Source of the DNA: a bacterium
Lineage (GTDB): Bacteria > Chloroflexota > Dormibacteria > UBA8260 > Bog-877
Assembly (NCBI GenBank): GCA_021791345.1
Contig: JAJYWT010000032.1
Location: forward strand, 1 to 12,031
Direction of reading: 5' to 3'
DNA length: 12,031 nt
The notes beneath the pieces were generated by a model that had not been told where the DNA came from, searched no databases, and saw only the letters and a program-made list of their open reading frames with translations. Below are positions 5,882-12,031 of this stretch, one piece after another (the stretch's first letter is position 1; every line of letters starts with the position of its first letter). Made by a program: the position numbers and the translations under genes.

Positions 5882-8800
5882 TCCGGCACCGCGGGATCGG
5901 TGGTCGCTCCGCCCATGACCGCCTCCCTGATCAGTCGCTCCTGCTCCTGCTGGTGCGCGCTCATGGATCCTTCGGAGGGCGATGCCTGCGCGCGCCGGCC
6001 CACGTAGTGGAGCGCAAGGCCCGGCCGCAGCAGCGGTTGCAGCCGGGGCACCAGGTAGCTGTAGGCGCCCATGTTGCGCGGCTCCTCCTGGACCCAGAAG
6101 ACCTGTTCCACCCCGGCGTAGCGCGCCAGGATCTCGGCGACGGCCGCGGCCGCGAACGGGTACAGAAGTTCCAGCCGCACCACCGCGACCTCCGCGCGCT
6201 GCTCCTTGTCCCGGCGCGCGATCAGCTCGTGCGCCACCTTGCCGCTGGCCAGCAGCAGTCTGCGCACCGATTCGGGGCCGGGTCTGCGCGGATCATCCAG
6301 GACCGCCTGGAACGATCCCTCGGCGAGCTCGGCCGGGCTCGACATCGCTGCGGGCAGCCGCAGCCCACTCTTGGGGGTCAGCACCACCAGCGGCCGCCGC
6401 TCATCCGCCAGCGCCTGCAGCCGCAGCAGATGGAAGTACTGGGCGGCGGTCGAGGGATTGGCCACCCGCATGTTGCCCTCGGCGCAGAGCTCGAGGAAGC
6501 GCTCGACCCGGGCGCTGGAGTGCTCCGGGCCGCTGCCCTCGTAGCCGTGCGGGAGCAGCAGGGTGAGGCGCGACTCCTGGTCCCACTTGGCCTGACCCGC
6601 CGCCACGAACTGGTCGATGATCACCTGGGCGTTGTTGAAGAAGTCCCCGTACTGGGCCTCCCAGATCACCAGGGCGTCGGGCTTGGTCACTCCGTAGCCA
6701 TACTCGAAGCCCATCGCCGCCACCTCGGAGAGGGGGCTGTTGTGCACCTCGAAAGCGGCCCTGGCCCCGGCAAGGTGCTGGATGGGGGCCCAGCTGGCGC
6801 CCGTCTCCACATCGTGGAGCACCAGGTGGCGCTGGCTGAAGGTGCCCCGAGCGGTGTCCTGCCCGGTGAGACGGATCGCGACCCCGTCCTCGATCAGGCT
6901 GGCGAACGCCAGCGCTTCGCTCTGGGCCCACAGCAACCTGCCGTCCGGGCCGAACGCCTGCGGGCGTTGCGCGAAGAAACGGGTGAGCTTGGGGTTCAGC
7001 TTGAAGGACTCAGGGGTCGCCGCCAGCTCGAGGTCCAGCGCCCTCAGGCGGTCCACGGAGACGGAGGTCTCCACCACGGGGAGCCCCGACGGCTCCGTCA
7101 TGGTCCCGGCCGGCTGGGCGGCCGCCGCCAGCTCCTTGCCGTCGGCGAGCGCGCGGGCGTGGGCATCGACCATCTCCTGGTAGGCGACCTGCTGGGCACG
7201 CTCAAGATCGGCCTCGCTGACCACCCCGCGCTCGACCAGGCGGGCTCCATAGACCTGCACGGGGGTCGGATGGCGGCGGATCTTGGCCATCATCACAGGC
7301 TGCGTGTAGGCGGGCTCGTCGCCCTCGTTGTGCCCCAGCCGGCGGTATCCGATCAGGTCGATGAGCACATCTCGTTCGAAGGTCGCCCGGTAGCTGACCG
7401 CCAGCCGGACGGCCTGCAGGCACGCCTCCACGTCGTCCCCGTTCACATGGATGATGGGTATGTCGTAGCCCTTGGCGACGTCGCTGGCATACCTCGTCGA
7501 GCGCCCCTCGCCGGGTTCGGTCGTGAAACCGATCTGATTGTTGGCGATGATGTGCACGGTGCCGCCGACCCGGTAACCCTCCAGGCTCTGGAGGTTGAGG
7601 GTCTCGGTCACCACGCCCTGTCCGGTGAAGGCGGCATCCCCGTGGATGAGCACCGGAATGGCCCAGCGGGTGTCCTGCTGTATCGCGCCGGCCGCGGTCT
7701 GGCGAGCCCGGGTGCGGCCCTCGACCACCGCGTTCACCACCTCAAGGTGGCTGGGATTGTGGGTGAGCACCACCTTCACCTCACGGTTCTCACGGGTCCG
7801 GGCGACGCCCTCGGCCCCGTAGTGGTACTTGACGTCCCCGGTCGACGCGCCCCCCAGGTACGCGCCTGACTCGAACTCCGCGATGATGTCCTCAAGGGAG
7901 CGGCCCACGATCCGCGCCGTCACATTGAGGCGGCCGCGATGGGCCATCCCCAGCACCACCTCCCGGGTGCCGTCCCGGCTGAAGAGGTCGATCAGCTCCT
8001 CGAGCATCGGGACCAGCGCGTCCAGCCCCTCGATCGAGAATGTGTGCTGGCCGAGATAGGTCTTGCGCAGGAAGCGCTCGAACGCGTCGACCTGCGCCAG
8101 CCGCTGCAGGAGCTGACGCTGCTCCTCCTGACTGAGCGGGACCAGATGGGCGCCGGACTCGATCTGGCTGCGCAGCCAGGTCCGCTGCTCGTGGCTGCTG
8201 ATGTGCTCGATCTCATAGGCGATGGTGCCGCAGTAGGTCTGCCGCATCCGGGGCAGGGCGTCTGCCAGGGTGGCCCCCGGCACGGCAACCCGGAGCATCT
8301 CCGCCGGCACCTGGGTCATGAGGGTGTGGTCGAGCCCCACGGTGGCGGGCTCGAGGGAGGGATCTCCGGGCGGCTCCGAACCCAAAGGGTCGAGATGGGC
8401 GGCCAGGTGGCCGTGAGTCCGATACGCCTTGACCAGCGACATCCCGGCCGCCACCGCCCGCATCAGCTGCTGGTTGGGGGTCGCCAGCGCGGATCCGGCG
8501 CTGACGGTCAGTGGCGGCGCACTCGCGACCTCCGGGAGCGCGGGCAGGTCAAGCTGCAGGCTCCTGAAGACATCCTCGTAGAAGCCCTGCCCTCCCGCGA
8601 GCAGGACCTCCATCTGACGCAGGAGCATCCCGGACTCCAACCCCTGCACCAGCCGATGGTCGTAGGTGCTGGTGAGGGTCATGATGGGGCGGATCCCCAG
8701 AGCCGCCCTGGCCTCCGTCGAGAGCCCCGAGAAGCCCGCGGGGATGCCGATCGCGCCGACCGCGATGATCGCGGACTGTCCGGCCATGAGCCGCGGCACG

Positions 8801-10092
8801 GACCCGACGGTGCCGACCCCGCCGGGGTTGGTGAGGGTGATGGTGGCGTCCGCGAGGTCGTCCACGGACAGCCCTCCGGTGCGGGTCCTGCGGACCTGCT
8901 CCTCGTAGGCGGCGCGGAACCCCGCGAAGTCGAGCCGGTGCGCACCCTTGATCACCGGAACCAGCAGGAAGCGGGAGCCGTCAGAACGCTCGACGTCCAC
9001 CGCCAACCCCAGGTTGACGCCGTCACGAATCACCTTCTGGGGCTGACCGTCCCGGCGGGCGAAGCCGGCCGCAAAGGCAGGCATCTCCCGAGCCGCCCTG
9101 ACCAGGGCGTAGGCGACCAGGTGGGTGAAGGAGACCTTGAGATCAGACCGCCCCGCCCGCTGCAACGCGGCGTTCAACTGGCTGCGGCGGGCCTCCAGGA
9201 CCGGCACCTCGATGGTGCGGAAGCTGGTGGCGGTGGGAATGGTGAGGCTCTCCTCCATCGCCTCCACCAGCTTGGCCGAGGTTCCCTTGATCGGCACCAC
9301 CGTGGCACCCCCCGCAGGGGCCGCCTCGGACCGGACCACATCGTCGCGGCGCACCATTCCTCCAGGACCGGTGCCCTCAACCCGGCTCAGGTCGACCCCG
9401 TCCTGGACTGCGCGCCTTCTCGCCAGTGGACTCGCATCCGTCTCCAGAACCGAGGCGGTGGCCTCGCCGCTGAGCTTGGGCTCGGGAGGCACGGGCACCG
9501 ATGCCGGCCGGTCGCCCGCCGGTGTCCCGGGCTGAATCGTGGCCATCACCGTGCCCACGGAGACGGTCTCACCCTCCGGGACCAGCACCTCGAGCACGGT
9601 CCCCCCGATCGGTGCCGGCACCTCCGCGTCCACCTTGTCGGTCTGGATCTCAACCAGGGTCTCGCCGGCCGCGATCTCATCTCCCGGCTTCTTGTGCCAC
9701 GTGCCGACGACGCCCTCCGTCACCGACTCGCCGAGCGCCGGCAGCGGCACGGGCACCGGAGCTGCCGGCTCCGCGGCAGGGGTCGTCGACGAGGTGCCGA
9801 GAGCGTCCCCGTTGCCGGACTCAGGCGCCCGGCCGGCCGCCGCCTCCCCCGGCGCGAGCTCCGCCAGGGTCGCGCCAACCGCGACGACCTCCCCCTCGGG
9901 GGCCACGATCCGGACCAGGACGCCATCGGCCGGGGCGGGCACCTCGGCGTCGATCTTGTCGGTCTGGATCTCGACCAGGGTCTCGCCGGCCGCCACCTGA
10001 TCACCGGGCTGCTTGCGCCAGGCTCCCACCACCCCCTCGGTCACCGACTCTCCCATCTGAGGCAGAGTCACCTCCATGGTCTTACTCGGCAA
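5878..10092 (-). CDS. Fused 2-oxoglutarate dehydrogenase E2-E1 with two lipoyl domains and E3-binding domain
   Basis: A single 1404-residue protein able to carry out both the thiamine-diphosphate decarboxylation (E1) and the succinyl transfer (E2) steps of the TCA cycle. Domain order: lipoyl domain 1 (about 4-82, lipoyl-lysine K46 in QTDKIDAEV); lipoyl domain 2 (about 113-188, K153 in QTDKVDAEV); Ala/Pro-rich linkers; peripheral E3-binding domain (about 219-254, SPLARRRAVQDG...GTGPGGMVRRDDV); E2 acyltransferase domain (about 265-505) with DHRLVQG at 478-484; E1 (about 540-1404). E1 shows HRGRLN near 718, HGDAAFTGQG (817-826) with N851-N852 for the cofactor, and GHNEGDEP (920-927). The E2 motif has Gln483 where classical E2 has Asp; as I recall, mycobacterial Kgd has the same change. 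Mycobacterial and corynebacterial OdhA/Kgd lack the lipoyl and E3-binding parts seen here. The start is TTG at 10092 with AGGGAG five bases away; ATG at 10077 is the alternative. lpd overlaps its end. Confidence 0.93.
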   Translation of the reverse strand: MPSKTMEVTLPQMGESVTEGVVGAWRKQPGDQVAAGETLVEIQTDKIDAEVPAPADGVLVRIVAPEGEVVAVGATLAELAPGEAAAGRAPESGNGDALGTSSTTPAAEPAAPVPVPLPALGESVTEGVVGTWHKKPGDEIAAGETLVEIQTDKVDAEVPAPIGGTVLEVLVPEGETVSVGTVMATIQPGTPAGDRPASVPVPPEPKLSGEATASVLETDASPLARRRAVQDGVDLSRVEGTGPGGMVRRDDVVRSEAAPAGGATVVPIKGTSAKLVEAMEESLTIPTATSFRTIEVPVLEARRSQLNAALQRAGRSDLKVSFTHLVAYALVRAAREMPAFAAGFARRDGQPQKVIRDGVNLGLAVDVERSDGSRFLLVPVIKGAHRLDFAGFRAAYEEQVRRTRTGGLSVDDLADATITLTNPGGVGTVGSVPRLMAGQSAIIAVGAIGIPAGFSGLSTEARAALGIRPIMTLTSTYDHRLVQGLESGMLLRQMEVLLAGGQGFYEDVFRSLQLDLPALPEVASAPPLTVSAGSALATPNQQLMRAVAAGMSLVKAYRTHGHLAAHLDPLGSEPPGDPSLEPATVGLDHTLMTQVPAEMLRVAVPGATLADALPRMRQTYCGTIAYEIEHISSHEQRTWLRSQIESGAHLVPLSQEEQRQLLQRLAQVDAFERFLRKTYLGQHTFSIEGLDALVPMLEELIDLFSRDGTREVVLGMAHRGRLNVTARIVGRSLEDIIAEFESGAYLGGASTGDVKYHYGAEGVARTRENREVKVVLTHNPSHLEVVNAVVEGRTRARQTAAGAIQQDTRWAIPVLIHGDAAFTGQGVVTETLNLQSLEGYRVGGTVHIIANNQIGFTTEPGEGRSTRYASDVAKGYDIPIIHVNGDDVEACLQAVRLAVSYRATFERDVLIDLIGYRRLGHNEGDEPAYTQPVMMAKIRRHPTPVQVYGARLVERGVVSEADLERAQQVAYQEMVDAHARALADGKELAAAAQPAGTMTEPSGLPVVETSVSVDRLRALDLELAATPESFKLNPKLTRFFAQRPQAFGPDGRLLWAQSEALAFASLIEDGVAIRLTGQDTARGTFSQRHLVLHDVETGASWAPIQHLAGARAAFEVHNSPLSEVAAMGFEYGYGVTKPDALVIWEAQYGDFFNNAQVIIDQFVAAGQAKWDQESRLTLLLPHGYEGSGPEHSSARVERFLELCAEGNMRVANPSTAAQYFHLLRLQALADERRPLVVLTPKSGLRLPAAMSSPAELAEGSFQAVLDDPRRPGPESVRRLLLASGKVAHELIARRDKEQRAEVAVVRLELLYPFAAAAVAEILARYAGVEQVFWVQEEPRNMGAYSYLVPRLQPLLRPGLALHYVGRRAQASPSEGSMSAHQQEQERLIREAVMGGATTDPAVPE
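9619..10052 (-). repeat. Internal direct repeat encoding the two lipoyl domains
   Basis: The two lipoyl-domain segments repeat at DNA level with an offset of 321 bases (107 codons). Around the lipoyl-lysine codon, 9634-9672 and 9955-9993 agree at 38 of 39 bases. The protein segments GESVTEGVVG and AAGETLVEIQTDK are identical in both copies. Similarity this high outside strictly invariant positions, including third codon bases, suggests a recent duplication or gene conversion rather than two old domains. The copies differ mainly in the distal half. Confidence 0.8.
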
Positions 10093-10103
10093 GGTGTCTC
10101 CCT
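10093..10103 (-). promoter_or_regulatory. Ribosome binding site deciding the TTG start of the E2-E1 gene
   Basis: On the minus strand AGGGAG (10103-10098) is five bases before TTG at 10092. The in-frame ATG at 10077 lacks a comparable site, so the TTG start is preferred. Confidence 0.6.
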
Positions 10104-10117
10104 GAATGGCGGGGCGA

Positions 10118-10152
10118 ACGCCGACGGCGTCTCACTTCGCAGCTCTCGCTGC
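10118..10152 (-). promoter_or_regulatory. Two adjacent short inverted repeats in the E2-E1 gene leader
   Basis: ACGCCG-A-CGGCGT (10118-10130) is a perfect 13-base palindrome around one central base. GCAGC-TCTC-GCTGC (10139-10152) can form a five-pair hairpin with a four-base loop. Both lie 26-60 bases upstream of the TTG start, between the start and an AT-rich patch at 10152-10169 that may hold the promoter. That patch reads TATAAG and TAGAAT on the minus strand, without a good -35. Operator or leader-RNA function is inferred only. Confidence 0.35.
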
Positions 10153-10199
10153 TTATAGATACGATTCTAGGGAGGGCTGGACGTGCGAGCGGCATGCTC

Positions 10200-10228
10200 T
10201 TGACTATTTGACGCTGAGGGCCCAAGAT
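10200..10228 (+). promoter_or_regulatory. Candidate sigma-70 promoter for nrdJ
   Basis: TTGACT (10200-10205) matches five of six -35 positions. At 17-base spacing CAAGAT (10223-10228) matches three of six -10 positions. A second TTGACG at 10208 is present but has no fitting -10. A 6-base inverted repeat, AGGGCC (10217-10222) and GGCCCT (10239-10244), brackets the -10 and the likely transcription start. Confidence 0.4.
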
Positions 10229-10276
10229 ATTGCGCCTAGGCCCTGTGACACCCACCACATATGGTTCGGAAGCCAC

Positions 10277-10290
10277 CTAGAGCCCTCTAG
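10277..10290 (+). promoter_or_regulatory. Perfect inverted repeat upstream of nrdJ ribosome binding site
   Basis: CTAGAG-CC-CTCTAG is a perfect palindrome with six-base arms. It lies 20 bases before the Shine-Dalgarno sequence of nrdJ and within the expected leader. It could be an operator or a small mRNA hairpin. It does not resemble the NrdR box, and no B12-riboswitch core is recognisable in this 231-base spacer. Confidence 0.4.
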
Positions 10291-10310
10291 TCAACCACCG
10301 CGCGTCCTGC

Positions 10311-10317
10311 AAGGAGG
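10311..10317 (+). promoter_or_regulatory. Ribosome binding site deciding the GTG start of nrdJ
   Basis: AAGGAGG is a full-strength Shine-Dalgarno sequence six bases before the GTG at 10324, and it fixes the start. Confidence 0.85.
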
Positions 10318-10323
10318 AAATTT

Positions 10324-12031
10324 GTGGACCGACCCGCCAACGACCCAGACCCTGTAGCTGCCGCCACGCCAGACGGCTCCTCCGACCGGCCGACCGCAGG
10401 GGCCGCGAATCCCACTGCCTCGGCCCGAGGCCTGCGCGTGGAGCGCCACTTCACCCAGCCCGGTGTCCATCCGTTTGACGCCATCGCCTGGGAGCGGCGG
10501 ACCGCCGCCATCTCCAATGAGAAGGGCGAGGTGGTCTTCACCCAAGAGGACTGCGAGGTGCCGGCGAGCTGGTCCCAGCTCGCCACCAACGTGGTCGTCT
10601 CCAAGTACTTCAGGGGCCTGCAGGGCGGCGGTCAACGGGAGAGCAGCGTTCGCCAGCTGATCTCCCGAGTTGCCGACACCATTCGTGACTGGGGCCGCCA
10701 GGGTCAGTACTTCGCCTCCGACGAGGATCTCGAGATCTTCCACGCCGAGCTTTGCGCAATCCTGGTGAACCAGATCGCCGCCTTCAACAGCCCGGTCTGG
10801 TTCAACCTGGGGGCGGAACCCAACCCTCAGGTCAGTGCCTGCTTCATCAACTCCGTGGAGGACACCATGGAGGCGATCCTCTCCCTGGCGAAGACCGAGG
10901 GGATGCTCTTCAAGTACGGCTCGGGGACCGGCACCAACCTCTCCACGATCCGCTCCTCCGTCGAGCACCTGGCCTCGGGTGGCACCGCCAGCGGACCGGT
11001 GTCCTTCATGAAGGGCTTCGACGCGTTCGCCGGGGTCATCAAGTCCGGCGGGACCACGCGGCGTGCGGCCAAGATGGTGATCCTCAACGCCGACCATCCC
11101 GACATCGTCGACTTCATCAACTGCAAGGTCCGCGAGGAGCGCAAGGCGTGGGCCCTGATCGAGGCCGGCTACGACGGGTCCTTCACCGGCGAGGCCTACT
11201 CGTCGGTCTTCTTCCAGAATTCCAACAACTCGGTGCGGGTCTCCGATGAATTCATGCGGGCGGTGCTGGAGGACAAGGAGTGGCGCACCTACGCGGTGAC
11301 TGATCGGAGCCGGGTGATCGGCACCTACCGGGCCCGCGACCTGATGAAGCAGATCACCGAGGCGGCCTGGGCCTGCGGCGATCCGGGTCTGCAGTTCGAC
11401 ACCACCATCAACGAGTGGCACACCTCCCCCAACTCCGGGCGCATCAACGCCAGCAACCCCTGCTCGGAGTTTCTCTACCTGGACGATACCGCCTGCAATC
11501 TCTCCAGCATCAACCTGCTCAAGTTTCTGAACGACGACGACACCTTCGACATCGAGGGCTACCGCCACACGGTCCAGGTGATGCTGACGGCGATGGAGAT
11601 CCTGGTCGGCTACGCGACCTACCCGACCGAGAAGATCACCGTCAACAGCCACAAGTTCCGTCCGCTGGGGCTCGGCTACGCCAACCTGGGGGCGGTGCTG
11701 ATGGCCCTGGGGGTGCCGTACGACAGTCCGCAGGCCCGGGACTACGCGGGCGCCTTGACGGCTCTGATGAGCGGCGAGGCCTACGCGCAGTCGGCCCGGA
11801 TCGCCAAGGAGGTGGGGCCCTTCGAGGGCTATGACGTGAACCGCCAGCCGATGCTCCGCGTCATGGACAAGCATCGGGCCGCCGCCTACAAGATTGCACC
11901 AGACCACGTGCCCGCGGGGCTGCTTTCGGCAGCCCGCAAGGCCTGGGATGACGCCCATGAGCTGGGCGCAGTGCACGGATACCGCAACTCCCAGGTGACG
12001 GTGCTCGCCCCCACCGGGACGATCTCCTTCA
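10324..12031 (+). CDS. nrdJ: Adenosylcobalamin-dependent (class II) ribonucleotide reductase, partial
   Basis: Reduces ribonucleotides to deoxyribonucleotides using a radical generated from coenzyme B12, independent of oxygen. The first 569 residues are present; the 3' end is beyond the window. A Pro/Ala/Asp-rich tail of about 35 residues precedes the conserved start (RVERHFTQPGVHPFD). Visible signatures are NSPVWFNLG (about 155-163), C173 in SACFINSVEDT (one of the reducible cysteine pair), the FKYGSGTGTNLS loop near 200, C380 (thiyl radical) and E382 in NPCSEFLYLDDTACNLSSINL, and the APTGTISF stretch at the window edge. The arrangement is of the long NrdJ type. No separate small-subunit gene is seen here, as expected for class II, but downstream sequence is unavailable. 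GTG start with AAGGAGG. It is divergent from the oxoglutarate dehydrogenase operon. Confidence 0.93.
   Translation, partial: MDRPANDPDPVAAATPDGSSDRPTAGAANPTASARGLRVERHFTQPGVHPFDAIAWERRTAAISNEKGEVVFTQEDCEVPASWSQLATNVVVSKYFRGLQGGGQRESSVRQLISRVADTIRDWGRQGQYFASDEDLEIFHAELCAILVNQIAAFNSPVWFNLGAEPNPQVSACFINSVEDTMEAILSLAKTEGMLFKYGSGTGTNLSTIRSSVEHLASGGTASGPVSFMKGFDAFAGVIKSGGTTRRAAKMVILNADHPDIVDFINCKVREERKAWALIEAGYDGSFTGEAYSSVFFQNSNNSVRVSDEFMRAVLEDKEWRTYAVTDRSRVIGTYRARDLMKQITEAAWACGDPGLQFDTTINEWHTSPNSGRINASNPCSEFLYLDDTACNLSSINLLKFLNDDDTFDIEGYRHTVQVMLTAMEILVGYATYPTEKITVNSHKFRPLGLGYANLGAVLMALGVPYDSPQARDYAGALTALMSGEAYAQSARIAKEVGPFEGYDVNRQPMLRVMDKHRAAAYKIAPDHVPAGLLSAARKAWDDAHELGAVHGYRNSQVTVLAPTGTISF

Noticed and set aside
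4475..7869. Plus-strand frames of 510 and 638 codons opposite lpd and the E1 part
   Set aside because: Same shadow effect; no recognisable motifs, and the opposite strand carries all catalytic motifs of E3 and E1.
7939..10158. A 739-codon open frame on the plus strand opposite the E2-E1 gene
   Set aside because: Long antisense frames are common opposite GC-rich genes because stop codons are AT-rich. The translation is rich in Arg, His, Gly and Gln and shows no domain, while the minus strand encodes an unmistakable enzyme.
10093..10323. A cobalamin riboswitch upstream of nrdJ
   Set aside because: GCCACC near 10272 only loosely resembles the conserved B12-box end, and the other aptamer parts are not visible.
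10291..11976. A 561-codon minus-strand frame opposite nrdJ
   Set aside because: It mirrors the nrdJ coding region, which has a strong ribosome binding site and all class II signatures. The antisense translation is His/Gly/Val/Asp-rich with no domain.

Overview
The window is very GC-rich and densely packed. Genes are joined by short overlaps (GTGA or ATGA junctions) and many use GTG or TTG starts. The combination of a fused 2-oxoglutarate dehydrogenase E2-E1 polypeptide (as in actinobacterial OdhA/Kgd), a B12-dependent class II ribonucleotide reductase and strong GGAGG-type ribosome binding sites points to a high-GC member of the Actinomycetota, Dormibacterota or Chloroflexota. The sequence alone does not let me choose among these. 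I see no rRNA, tRNA, insertion sequence, CRISPR array or phage gene.

Left part (1-3250, minus strand): an apparent four-gene operon read right to left. A TTG-initiated zinc L-threonine 3-dehydrogenase (tdh) overlaps 2-amino-3-ketobutyrate CoA ligase (kbl). Two bases later comes an ECF-type sigma factor. It overlaps an open frame that leaves the window at base 1; this last gene has a cytoplasmic N-terminus and then the start of a membrane segment, as an anti-sigma factor would. Tdh and Kbl together turn threonine into glycine and acetyl-CoA, so a regulatory pair is physically coupled to an amino-acid degradation pathway.

Middle (3251-4507): a 286-base divergent spacer with an imperfect 29-base-period repeat, then a plus-strand 76-residue stand-alone Lrp/AsnC ligand-binding (RAM) domain. 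Convergent to it, with overlapping 3' ends, is a VapC-type PIN-domain toxin. The toxin is preceded by a small, atypical candidate antitoxin frame that overlaps its start codon.

Right part (4508-12031): a minus-strand two-gene operon that could encode a whole 2-oxoglutarate dehydrogenase complex. One 1404-residue protein carries two lipoyl domains, an E3-binding domain, the E2 acyltransferase domain and the full E1 thiamine-diphosphate dehydrogenase. The E3 gene lpd follows with a GTGA overlap. A 231-base divergent spacer with several short inverted repeats separates this from the plus-strand nrdJ, which is cut by the right edge of the window.

The most unusual item is the full-length E2 (with two lipoyl arms and an E3-binding domain) fused to E1. 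The well-studied actinobacterial OdhA/Kgd proteins lack the lipoyl and E3-binding parts and depend on a separate E2.
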